This document shows positions 15,576 to 20,884 of a stretch of DNA of 20,884 nt, in pieces. The position numbers and the translations under genes were made by a program. Within the stretch, counting starts at the first letter, position 1. Each line of letters begins with the position of its first letter. Origin of the DNA: a virus; IMG/VR virus record IMGVR_UViG_3300025070_000294, positions 1-20,884 of that record; one strand, given 5' to 3'. Below the pieces are notes generated by a model that worked only from the letters and a program-made list of their open reading frames with translations, did not search any database and was not told where the DNA came from.

Positions 15576-17167
15576 CCCTGAAACACTGCCTCCTCCAGTA
15601 TCGTAGTCTCAGGATCGTAGTAGACTGACCCTGCGTTGCCTAACTTAGCGAAGGGTCTGTTCTTGTCAACGATGAAGTGTGTTGTGTTACGTTCTACCTC
15701 ATCATCTGATTCAGTATCACGTTGCAGTTTGATACAGATGATTGCCTCTTCCTCAAGTGAAGCTGCATACTTGGTACGTCCATCCTCATTGACCTGGGAG
15801 ATAAAGACTACACCAATGTTCAACTCCTTGGCAAGCTGTGCCATGCGTGAGCCTAGTGTGGTCAGTGTACTGGTGGCTGCATCAACCCCAGAGTTTGACA
15901 GGTAGGCCAGACGTTGGACGTGATCAATGAAGATGTACTCTGCGCCATAGACTGTTGATGCTAGGCGTACATACTCCAACAACTGCATAGGATCATCGTG
16001 GGACTGCATCTCAAAGATGATTGTGCTTTCACCACCTGCCATCTTCTGGGCTGCAGCAATGACCTGCTCCTCAGTAAACCCTGTGGCAATGGCATCCTCT
16101 TTGGTTCGTACATTCCAGCCCAACTCGTAGGTTGCCATAGCACGATAGGTGGTGGACTTCATCTCTTCCATGTGGAGTAGGGCCACTCGTGTCTGTTGCT
16201 TCAGTAGGGCAACCTCAAAGTATCTGACTAGCTCAGTCTTACCTTGCCCACGCAGTGCCTTGATGAATGTCAGGCCACCCTTAACTAGGCCACGTAGCTT
16301 ATCGTCTAGGCCAGTGTGTCCTGTTGGTACATACTCGTAGGGGTTCTCAGTTGTGATTGCTTTCTCAACTTCAAGATCACCTACAAAGAAATTGTCTGGG
16401 CTGAAACGTTGAGGCTTGAGTGCTGCCCACTTCAGGTCATCACCATCACCTTCCATCAGGAACTCGTTGGCATCTTTCCACTTGGACATGGGTACGTAGT
16501 AAAACTTGTCAGGCATCATGCTGTAAAGTTTCTGTGCTGCACCCTTACCTGCTGCGTCAAGTTCACCTGCGTAGACTACCATCTCAAAGGCATTGAGATA
16601 CTCAAAGTTATCTTTGATAAACTTCTCTGATAGGCTTGCACTTGGTAGTGACTTCACAGGGTAGGACTTGCCTAGTACCTGATAGAGACTGGCAGCATCG
16701 AACTCACCCTCTGTGATGTAGATACGTTTGCTTGATCCTGCATTGAAGTCAGGGCCAAACAGATCAGTGGGTGCTCCACGTTCCTTTGTCCAGAACTTCT
16801 TCTCTGCAAAGCCACGATACTTTACGTTGTTAGGATACTTGAATGCGTAACGTACTGGTGTGCTGTTCTCACCATACTGCAGTTGGATGTTGTAGAGTTT
16901 AGCTACGTCTTCATCCAACCCACGAATGTCGTTGAACCTACCAGAAATAATCTTGGTGTTGCGTAGGTCTACCTTTGGTGGAGGGGGAGGGTATGTTCCC
17001 TCTGCCCAGGAAAACTTCTTGTCTCTGCCAGGGTATGCTCTACCACATGAATGGCATGAGCCTACTTTAAGTACTACGTTATATGAGAATGCATCACTAC
17101 TTGCACAATCCTCGAAGGGGCAAGGCTGATGGGTTATCTCGTTGCTGCTGTTCACTGCTGCTGTCAT
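15572..17167 (-). CDS. T7 gp4-like primase-helicase, 531 aa
   Basis: Unwinds DNA and primes the lagging strand. Domains in order: a zinc ribbon with C16, C21, C38 and C41; a TOPRIM domain with Y-I-T-E153-G-E155-x-D157 and then E202-L-D204 (AGELDAAGK); and a RecA-like DnaB-family helicase with Walker A G307-Q-G-K-T311, Walker B YIFID415, and VFISQ458 as motif H3. In the TOPRIM second motif the usual D-x-D is E-x-D. The start is supported by AAGGA about 8 nt upstream. The stop is coupled to the DNA polymerase start by ATGA. Length is close to the 566 residues of T7 gp4. The N-terminus is overlapped by 71 nt of a small upstream gene in another frame. Confidence 0.94.
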   Translation of the reverse strand: MTAAVNSSNEITHQPCPFEDCASSDAFSYNVVLKVGSCHSCGRAYPGRDKKFSWAEGTYPPPPPKVDLRNTKIISGRFNDIRGLDEDVAKLYNIQLQYGENSTPVRYAFKYPNNVKYRGFAEKKFWTKERGAPTDLFGPDFNAGSSKRIYITEGEFDAASLYQVLGKSYPVKSLPSASLSEKFIKDNFEYLNAFEMVVYAGELDAAGKGAAQKLYSMMPDKFYYVPMSKWKDANEFLMEGDGDDLKWAALKPQRFSPDNFFVGDLEVEKAITTENPYEYVPTGHTGLDDKLRGLVKGGLTFIKALRGQGKTELVRYFEVALLKQQTRVALLHMEEMKSTTYRAMATYELGWNVRTKEDAIATGFTEEQVIAAAQKMAGGESTIIFEMQSHDDPMQLLEYVRLASTVYGAEYIFIDHVQRLAYLSNSGVDAATSTLTTLGSRMAQLAKELNIGVVFISQVNEDGRTKYAASLEEEAIICIKLQRDTESDDEVERNTTHFIVDKNRPFAKLGNAGSVYYDPETTILEEAVFQG

Positions 17168-17279
17168 TACACTGTTCCTTTTCTTTCGATCTTTGACGTT
17201 CTTCCAAAGTCATAGCACGAATCTTATCACGATACCACTCATTTTCAAGTGGCTTCCTCCCCTCAGGTAGCTTCGTCAT
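17097..17279 (-). CDS. Small charged protein overlapping the primase start, 60 aa
   Basis: Begins ATG with GGAG 6 nt upstream and overlaps the end of the preceding gene by 17 nt. Residues 1-35 are highly charged (PLENEWYRDKIRAMTLEER) and look like real protein. From about residue 37 on, the frame runs 71 nt into the primase-helicase gene and becomes low in complexity (Ser/Gln), so the tail may be incidental. Without this gene there would be a gap of about 95 bases upstream of the primase. Not recognised. It may be a genuine leader gene; the long overlap makes it less certain than its neighbours. Confidence 0.5.
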   Translation of the reverse strand: MTKLPEGRKPLENEWYRDKIRAMTLEERQRSKEKEQCNDSSSEQQQRDNPSALPLRGLCK

Positions 17280-17508
17280 CTTCTACTCCAAATTTATACT
17301 CTGTCAGATCATCTGCTTCATACCTTATATGGTCTTCGATGAAGTCATATACAACCTGCAAATCTAACTTTGCTGCTGCACAATACAACACTAGCCTCAG
17401 CCCTTCCTCCTGCAGTAGCTTGGCGCAGTTATTATCAAGGTGGAACTGGTAGGTGGCACTGCCATCCTCGTGTTCCTCTACCTGTTCAACTCCAATCATT
17501 CCAGTCAT
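17263..17508 (-). CDS. Conserved phage-type hypothetical protein, 81 aa
   Basis: Starts at ATG 17508, one base after the thyX stop, with GAGGA just upstream; a longer frame to 17571 would lie inside thyX and is less likely. The sequence has a short strand (GSATYQFHLDN), then a helix with LLQEEGLRLVLYCAAAKLD and an acidic C-terminal half. I recall similar 'HEDGSATYxF ... LxEEGLRLxLYCAA' proteins in other phages and marine viruses, of unknown role. No transmembrane segment, metal motif or enzyme motif is visible. Located between thyX and the primase, so it belongs to the DNA-synthesis module. Confidence 0.75.
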   Translation of the reverse strand: MTGMIGVEQVEEHEDGSATYQFHLDNNCAKLLQEEGLRLVLYCAAAKLDLQVVYDFIEDHIRYEADDLTEYKFGVEDDEAT

Positions 17509-17509
17509 A

Positions 17510-18166
17510 TCAATCCTCGTATGCTCGTAATGCTTCCCATGATACAGGGAATAGCTTTGCCATCTCTTCATCTATATGGTTAGCCACGATCTGTGTTTCA
17601 AGTTGTGTGTCAGGCTTACATCGTAGACTACACATCTTATGCATTGCTTTCATTGTACCTGACCAGTACCACTCTGTCATCATGCTCTGTGGTAGTACCA
17701 TACGTGCTTGCTCTGGTGCTACACCTTCATCAAGTAGCTGTGTATATACACCTAGCATCGTGTCATTAAAGTAATGTACGTTAGCGTTACTCTTAACAAT
17801 ACCATCACTGCCCTGCTTCTTGTCTTCACTACGTCCACGCCATACATCAGGTTGATAAAACTCAGGCTCTTCATCCACGTATCGTCTACTTATTTCGTTC
17901 CAAATTGTGTACTCATGTTTCTGAAGCTGACGAGCTACAAAGATAGGAGCTTTGACGTGGAAGGTAACAAACGTGTGATTGAATGGGCTGTAGTGTTTGT
18001 GTTTGGCTAGATACTTGATCAGCTTGTCATCCTTAAACTGCAGCACCTTTGGCTCACCATTGTGCACCGTTGGCATCCAGTCTGACTTCTTACCAAAGCT
18101 AACTCGTGCAGCATTCACAACTGACAGGTCAGATCCCATGTGGTCTATGTATGTTACTTCAATCAT
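17510..18166 (-). CDS. thyX: Flavin-dependent thymidylate synthase, divergent, 218 aa
   Basis: Makes dTMP from dUMP using FAD, NADPH and methylenetetrahydrofolate. Family features present: NAARVSFG near residues 18-25, LIKYLAKHKHYSPFNHTFVTF (residues 49-69, where most ThyX have SPFEH), RQ at 79-80, NEISRRY at 90-96, ARMVLP (R155) and SLR (R182). The hallmark RHR-x7-S is replaced by KHE-x7-S (residues 83-93), so H84 and S93 are kept but both flanking Arg are not. Length is normal. Its role fits the RNR and MazG genes nearby. The start overlaps the HNH gene stop by 8 nt (ATGATTGA). Arg codons are 8 CGN and 1 AGA, unlike the HNH gene just upstream. Confidence 0.9.
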   Translation of the reverse strand: MIEVTYIDHMGSDLSVVNAARVSFGKKSDWMPTVHNGEPKVLQFKDDKLIKYLAKHKHYSPFNHTFVTFHVKAPIFVARQLQKHEYTIWNEISRRYVDEEPEFYQPDVWRGRSEDKKQGSDGIVKSNANVHYFNDTMLGVYTQLLDEGVAPEQARMVLPQSMMTEWYWSGTMKAMHKMCSLRCKPDTQLETQIVANHIDEEMAKLFPVSWEALRAYED

Positions 18167-18776
18167 TCATCTGTTCCTTCATTTGATCCCTACCTTCACC
18201 ATGATAAGGGGAGTATCCATACTTTATTTCTGCTTCTTTCCTTACCAGTACTGCTTCATCTTTGTTAGAAAAATGACCAAGATATATGTCTTCACCTTTG
18301 TCAGATATTCTAGCAACCCACTTATCAAGAACTTTACTAAAGTGTACACCAACTGTGCCTGAAGTATTGTCACTTCTTAATGGTAAGTTTTTACCATTTA
18401 ATACTTTGTCTGCTTTTCTTAGGTTACTAATCCTATTATCAGTTGAGTCACCATTGATGTGATCAATATCAAAGTCAGGCCATTCCTTGTAGAGCAATGC
18501 CCAAATAATTCTGTGCTCTTTATAGATATAACCATTTAAGTGGATAAGCCTAGAAAAATAAGGTCTCCTACCAACATCTATGAATTTTTTCTGACAACTA
18601 TTGTGGACGTAACCTGCACGTTTACCAGATGTTCTTGTGTGACTTATTCGCATAGCTTTTGTTGTCTTAAAGTGATGCCTTGGTCTTTCTTTCCAGAATA
18701 AATAACCAGTATCTTCGTCATAAGAGAAGTACTCATGTAAAGTTTCTGCAGGTAATGCAAGATATTTTGAAGTCAT
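18159..18776 (-). CDS. HNH homing-type endonuclease with AP2 domain, 205 aa
   Basis: Free-standing HNH nuclease. The centre has KEHRIIWALLY (H88), then DIDHINGD (D105, H106, N108) and DNRISNLR (N114, N118), the HNH_3 pattern. This is followed by an AP2-like DNA-binding domain (about residues 137-190: DNTSGTVGVHFSKVLDKW, then DIYLGHFSNKDEA). These proteins are typical selfish genes that cut and convert neighbouring loci in phages. It lies between a tRNA gene and thyX, with an 8-nt overlap onto thyX, so no host gene is interrupted. Of 15 Arg codons I count 7 AGA, 6 AGG and 2 CGN, opposite to thyX, which suggests a recent arrival. The ATG has AAGGAAAC upstream. Confidence 0.88.
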   Translation of the reverse strand: MTSKYLALPAETLHEYFSYDEDTGYLFWKERPRHHFKTTKAMRISHTRTSGKRAGYVHNSCQKKFIDVGRRPYFSRLIHLNGYIYKEHRIIWALLYKEWPDFDIDHINGDSTDNRISNLRKADKVLNGKNLPLRSDNTSGTVGVHFSKVLDKWVARISDKGEDIYLGHFSNKDEAVLVRKEAEIKYGYSPYHGEGRDQMKEQMND

Positions 18777-18796
18777 GTCAGTTTCCTTTCTGGTAT

Positions 18797-18873
18797 TGGC
18801 CCACCCTGTAGGACTCGAACCTACAACCTACTGCTTAGAAGGCAGTTGCTCTATCCAGTTGAGCTAAGGGTGG
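18797..18873 (-). tRNA. tRNA-Arg (anticodon UCU)
   Basis: Complete cloverleaf of 77 nt on the minus strand. Acceptor stem CCACCCT/AGGGTGG, D-arm GCTC/GAGC, anticodon stem ACTGC/GCAGT around loop CTTCTAA with anticodon TCT, a 5-base variable loop, T-arm GTAGG/CCTAC with TTCGAGT, discriminator G and an encoded CCA. It reads AGA (and AGG by wobble). AGA is the main Arg codon of the late gene I counted and of the adjacent HNH gene. It lies in the gap between the 61-residue gene and the HNH gene. Confidence 0.95.
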
Positions 18874-18879
18874 TATCTC

Positions 18880-19065
18880 TCAGAACATAGGTTCCCAGAC
18901 TTCACCTTGTTCTCTGCGTTTCTTTGCTTCCTCTAACTGTGGCTTCAGTAGGTCAGCTAGATCAAGTTGGTTGTCCCACTCGTAGTCATCTATCTGTCGT
19001 GCCAGGTCAGAGATATATTTCTCTAGACTTACTAGTCTTCCTTCAAAAGTTCTCGTCTGTATCAT
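18880..19065 (-). CDS. Small coiled-coil-like protein, 61 aa
   Basis: ATG at 19065 has GGAG about 8 nt upstream. The product is almost wholly helical and charged, with heptad-like hydrophobic spacing (RLVSLEKYISDLARQID and LADLLKPQLEEAKKRREQ), and ends WEPMF. This suggests a short coiled coil. No family was recognised. The stop lies 6 nt before the tRNA gene in the transcribed direction. Confidence 0.7.
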   Translation of the reverse strand: MIQTRTFEGRLVSLEKYISDLARQIDDYEWDNQLDLADLLKPQLEEAKKRREQGEVWEPMF

Positions 19066-19104
19066 TCCAATCTCCCAAGCCAGTGTGTTACATCATCGTG
19101 TGGA

Positions 19105-19320
19105 TCATCTGTCCATGTAGTCCTTGTCCCATTCAATCTGAATATCCTTCCCCATTACTTCAGACAATGCTTTAACCACTGATTCACTTCCCTTTTCAAA
19201 CCCTTCATCGTATGCTTCTGCTATGTCTTCCTTATCGTTGTACTGCCTATACAGGAAACCTGCTAAGAAAGATAGGACTACAATTAAAATTGTAATAGGT
19301 TCTGGTATATAAATATTCAA
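19105..19320 (-). CDS. Small single-pass membrane protein, about 71 aa
   Basis: One N-terminal hydrophobic segment (ITILIVVLSFLAGFLY) is followed by a charged cytoplasmic or periplasmic part rich in Asp, Glu and Lys. I place the start at TTG 19320, because it overlaps the upstream stop by 4 nt (TTGA, like the ATGA junctions elsewhere) and has GAGG 8 nt upstream. A GTG at 19353 would add 11 residues and a 37-nt overlap. Unrecognised. Possible roles include a lysis accessory or superinfection function; nothing in the sequence decides this. Confidence 0.7.
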   Translation of the reverse strand: MNIYIPEPITILIVVLSFLAGFLYRQYNDKEDIAEAYDEGFEKGSESVVKALSEVMGKDIQIEWDKDYMDR

Positions 19321-19520
19321 TGGTATATCCTCAAATCTTTTTGTTTCTTCCACTCATGAAACTGTTCTGCTGTTAGTCCACTGTCTTCCATAAACTCTTG
19401 TAGATCGTAGACTGATTCCATCAGTTCAGTATTCGTCAACATAATTTTTTTCATTAAGTCTTCTGTGTCTTCCTCATTCAACAACTGTAAAACTTTCTTG
19501 TAGTCATCATCTGTCACCAT
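19317..19520 (-). CDS. Small acidic helical protein, 67 aa
   Basis: Starts at ATG 19520 with AAGGAGG 3 nt upstream. The ten extra residues of the longer frame (to 19550) lie inside the upstream gene and lack such a site. The product is acidic and helical (VLQLLNEEDTEDLMKKI, ESVYDLQEFMEDSG) without a recognisable domain. Start and stop both overlap neighbours by a few bases (7 nt upstream, 4 nt downstream), so it is translationally coupled. Confidence 0.75.
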   Translation of the reverse strand: MVTDDDYKKVLQLLNEEDTEDLMKKIMLTNTELMESVYDLQEFMEDSGLTAEQFHEWKKQKDLRIYH

Positions 19521-19735
19521 GTCCTCCTTGTTTTCCAGTAGACCCAACACTCAGAGCAGTGACCTCTGCCTAGGACTACATCAATCAACCAAACAATATT
19601 AAATCTTTTATCTCTTTTCCATTGCCAGTTTCTAGCACTGAAAGTTTGGTTGTTACTACCCCCTAATACTACATTAATCAGAACACTGATAGCTGTAATA
19701 ACTCTGAACCAGTAGGGCTTACCTGTAGTATACAC
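19514..19735 (-). CDS. Small phage protein with LGG...SAR motif, 73 aa
   Basis: GTG start at 19735 is supported by AAGGAACTTAAA just upstream. The sequence PYWFRVITAISVLINVVLGG, then NQTFSARNWQWKRD and a C-terminal GHCSECW, resembles a short phage protein family I recall from other phages ('DQ-x-x-N-x-x-LGG-x-x-x-E-T-L-SxRA'); its function is not known to me. The N-terminal third is hydrophobic enough to be membrane-associated. First gene after the inverted-repeat control region, so it may be the first gene of its transcript. Confidence 0.75.
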   Translation of the reverse strand: MYTTGKPYWFRVITAISVLINVVLGGSNNQTFSARNWQWKRDKRFNIVWLIDVVLGRGHCSECWVYWKTRRTW

Positions 19736-19753
19736 TTTAAGTTCCTTTCTTAA

Positions 19754-19829
19754 AGTATTACTAACAGTAACTAATCTATATAAGAAATAAAGATATAAGT
19801 TTTAACTGTTAGTAATACTATTAGTATTA
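19754..19829. promoter_or_regulatory. AT-rich inverted-repeat control region with promoter-like core
   Basis: Perfect 15-bp inverted repeats (AGTATTACTAACAGT at 19754-19768; its complement at 19805-19819) flank a 36-base AT-rich loop. On the minus strand the loop holds TTAAAA (19800-19805) and TATATA (19777-19782) exactly 17 bases apart, a promoter-like core. A second inverted repeat of 8 bp (19813-19820 and 19822-19829) overlaps one arm. It lies in the largest non-coding stretch (19736-19870), immediately before the 73-residue gene. Consistent with a promoter and operator or a replication initiation site. Confidence 0.6.
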
Positions 19830-19870
19830 GTTATATTGATCCTGTTTCGTTTCAAGTATGACAGATTGTC

Positions 19871-19945
19871 TCACCACCCAATAAACACAAGTAACCCTAC
19901 GTAACCCACGTTCAGTGCTATCGCTATGATCTCGTATGTTTCCAT
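19871..19945 (-). CDS. Membrane microprotein, 24 aa
   Basis: Reading the minus strand, ATG at 19945 shares one base with the stop of the upstream gene (TGATG). The 24-residue product is METYE followed by a single hydrophobic span (IIAIALNVGYVGLLVFIGW) ending at the stop. A single-span microprotein. The coupled start and wholly hydrophobic composition argue against chance, but such short frames are uncertain. Confidence 0.5.
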   Translation of the reverse strand: METYEIIAIALNVGYVGLLVFIGW

Positions 19946-20166
19946 CAGGTTCTGTTCGCTCTGCTGTCGTAGATGTTAGTCCAAGTGTACTCTCTATTGT
20001 CCACGTCTGTTAGTCTCCAGTATCCATCAACACAGTGGTTGATCATGCTGTCTGCCTGAAACATGGCATGTGTCTTTATGTTCTTGTCTCTACTGTCGAA
20101 GTAGTATGTTCGTTGCTTGCCGCCATAGTTAAACGTGTAAGAAATCTCGTGCTCTGGGTCAATCAT
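19945..20166 (-). CDS. Hypothetical protein, 73 aa
   Basis: ATG overlaps the stop of the 47-residue gene upstream (ATGA), with a purine-rich GGAGAAG upstream. The sequence shows short beta-like stretches (HEISYTFNYGG, RTYYFDSRD, REYTWTNIY) and two Trp; it looks like a small beta-rich domain. No recognised family. The stop forms a TGATG junction with the membrane microprotein. Confidence 0.7.
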   Translation of the reverse strand: MIDPEHEISYTFNYGGKQRTYYFDSRDKNIKTHAMFQADSMINHCVDGYWRLTDVDNREYTWTNIYDSRANRT

Positions 20167-20306
20167 GTCTTCAACTTCTCCATCTTAACTGTGTAACCAA
20201 ATGAGGTGTAAACTCTCCACAGTTTTGTTGCTTCTTCCATTGTTTTGACTAGGTGATTTGCAATACGCAAACCACCCTTGTCTGATATGATTAGATCAAT
20301 CCACAT
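20163..20306 (-). CDS. Small protein, 47 aa
   Basis: Read directly from the minus strand. ATG at 20306 shares a base with the stop of the upstream gene (TAATG), and its own stop overlaps the next ATG (ATGA), so it fits exactly between two genes. The product starts MWIDLIISDKGG and continues as a helix with basic residues (KTMEEATKLWRVY). No known family was recognised. Confidence 0.7.
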   Translation of the reverse strand: MWIDLIISDKGGLRIANHLVKTMEEATKLWRVYTSFGYTVKMEKLKT

Positions 20307-20665
20307 TAGTCTAGTCTCGAATCCGCAAAGGCTTCTAGGCCATAGGCTTTGAGTATTGTAGCTGCAGCCTGTGCACCTGCAAGTTTGCAGTCAATGTTCT
20401 GGAAGCCACAGGTGCTAGGGTTCCACCACTGGTAGGCTTTACCTGTCCAGTCCTTCTTTAGACCTAGGGCTGTAAGAACTTTACGTTCTTCTTTACCTAG
20501 TTTGGTGTTGCCCTTGTGCTTTGGGTAGACTGTGACCCAAGCAAACCCACAGGCATACTTGTCTTCATTATCAAGATACTTTTCGATGTACTTGTTGGTG
20601 GCTACGACTGCTGATGCCCACGCCTCTTCACGAATTTTTTCTGCTGTGTTTACAGTAAGTTCCAT
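20306..20665 (-). CDS. Conserved phage hypothetical protein with CGFAWV motif, 119 aa
   Basis: Starts at ATG 20665 with AAAGGAAAACAA upstream; a further-upstream ATG (20719) lies at the candidate -35 region and is unlikely. The helix-rich N-terminus is followed by YACGFAWVTVYPKHKG, then GLKKDWTGKAYQWWNPS and a C-terminal AGAQAAATILKAYGLEAF. A CGFAWV segment with a later 'WNP' and Ala-rich end is familiar to me from small proteins of many phages, function unknown. It follows the candidate promoter at 20690-20719 and begins the run of coupled genes. Confidence 0.8.
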   Translation of the reverse strand: MELTVNTAEKIREEAWASAVVATNKYIEKYLDNEDKYACGFAWVTVYPKHKGNTKLGKEERKVLTALGLKKDWTGKAYQWWNPSTCGFQNIDCKLAGAQAAATILKAYGLEAFADSRLD

Positions 20666-20689
20666 TTGTTTTCCTTTCTTTCTGTAACT

Positions 20690-20719
20690 ATTACATGGGG
20701 TTTGGGTGGGGTATTTCAA
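20690..20719 (-). promoter_or_regulatory. Candidate sigma-70-like promoter
   Basis: TTGAAA (20714-20719) and TGTAAT (20690-20695), each matching the consensus at 5 of 6 positions, are separated by 18 bases on the minus strand. A start near 20683 gives a short leader with a strong ribosome site for the gene starting at 20665. It lies in the gap after the partial gene at the right edge. Confidence 0.5.
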
Positions 20720-20737
20720 CCCCCTGTCTACAAAAAT

Positions 20738-20884
20738 TTATGAGAATAGTTCTTGTAGTTTATCCCACTTGTGTGCCTTATCCTTAAAGGTCTTCATTGT
20801 TTTTATTGTATTAACGTGATCATCCTTTGCTTTCTGTAATTGATCTCGCAGGTTTTGTAGTTCGTTATTAACTAGATCAGAAAA
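20738..20884 (-). CDS. Partial gene, C-terminal 48 aa of a coiled-coil-like protein
   Basis: Open frame entering from the right edge and ending at TAA 20738. The visible 48 residues are a charged amphipathic helix (ELQNLRDQLQKAKDDHVNT, then KDKAHKWDKLQELFS), suggesting a coiled coil. The N-terminus is outside the window. The frame is open to the very end and its codon use is plausible. Identity unknown. Confidence 0.6.
   Translation of the reverse strand, partial: FSDLVNNELQNLRDQLQKAKDDHVNTIKTMKTFKDKAHKWDKLQELFS

Noticed and set aside
16316-16630. 104-residue plus-strand frame
   Set aside because: Antisense shadow within the primase-helicase gene.
17370-17774. 134-residue open frame on the plus strand
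   Set aside because: Antisense to the 81-residue gene and thyX, with low-complexity composition; no support on that strand in this block.
18159-18776. Group I intron in thyX or tRNA
   Set aside because: The HNH gene lies between genes; both thyX and the tRNA are uninterrupted, so it is free-standing.
19065-19104. Six-codon frame MIHTMM in the gap
   Set aside because: Too short to support as a gene despite a coupled start.
19736-19870. CRISPR array or attachment site
   Set aside because: The repeats are inverted rather than regularly spaced direct repeats, and no integrase or Cas gene is nearby; the Cas4-like gene alone does not indicate CRISPR.

Overview
The window is part of the genome of a lytic, T7-like (podovirus-type) phage. 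It is gene-dense and split into two convergent blocks that meet at a bidirectional terminator near position 8054-8085. Plus-strand genes (2-8049) look like late virion genes. Minus-strand genes (8084-20884) look like the early nucleotide-metabolism and replication block. The minus-strand gene set, read in its own direction, is ThyX, T7-type primase-helicase, T7-type DNA polymerase, SSB, Cas4/RecB-like exonuclease, T7 endonuclease I, MazG-like pyrophosphohydrolase and B12-dependent class II ribonucleotide reductase. From memory this resembles marine roseophage SIO1 and the cobaviruses (Zobellviridae) that infect Rhodobacteraceae. That affiliation is inference; only the domain identities are read from the sequence.

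Left block (+): five genes with little or no spacing. They are a long Gln/Ala/Asn-rich virion protein, a protein with a C-terminal lysozyme-like domain (virion-borne peptidoglycan hydrolase), two virion-type hypotheticals, and a 1131-residue protein with Ala/Gly-rich helices that is a candidate internal or ejection protein. Portal, capsid, tail and terminase genes are not in this window. Arginine codons are mostly AGA in the gene I counted here.

Right block (-), from its upstream end at 20884: the tail of a partial gene, then a group of small unknown genes (several under 80 residues and two membrane-spanning). Next come a tRNA-Arg(UCU), an HNH/AP2 homing-type endonuclease and thyX. After these come two small genes and the replication genes. 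Beyond them lie the recombination nucleases, then MazG-RNR-DUF1289, and finally four small accessory genes ending at the terminator (a 51-residue basic protein, a possible nuclease, a DUF3310 protein and an AT-hook protein). Most junctions are 4-nt ATGA or TAATG-type overlaps, so the block reads as one or a few translationally coupled operons. These overlaps helped to find four genes too short for routine calling (positions 9050-9205, 11507-11662, 19871-19945, 20163-20306).

Together the minus-strand enzymes would supply deoxynucleotides (class II RNR, ThyX, MazG clean-up), unwind, prime and copy the genome, and process or recombine DNA ends and junctions. No phage RNA polymerase gene is present here. 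Candidate promoters look sigma-70-like, which suggests dependence on the host polymerase. The most unusual points are: a promoter-like element lying inside a perfect 15-bp inverted repeat (19754-19819); an ultrastable cUUCGg hairpin between ssb and the exonuclease gene; a ThyX lacking the RHR signature; substitutions in the polymerase motif A and primase TOPRIM motif; and an HNH gene with AGA/AGG-biased arginine codons next to the tRNA that reads them.
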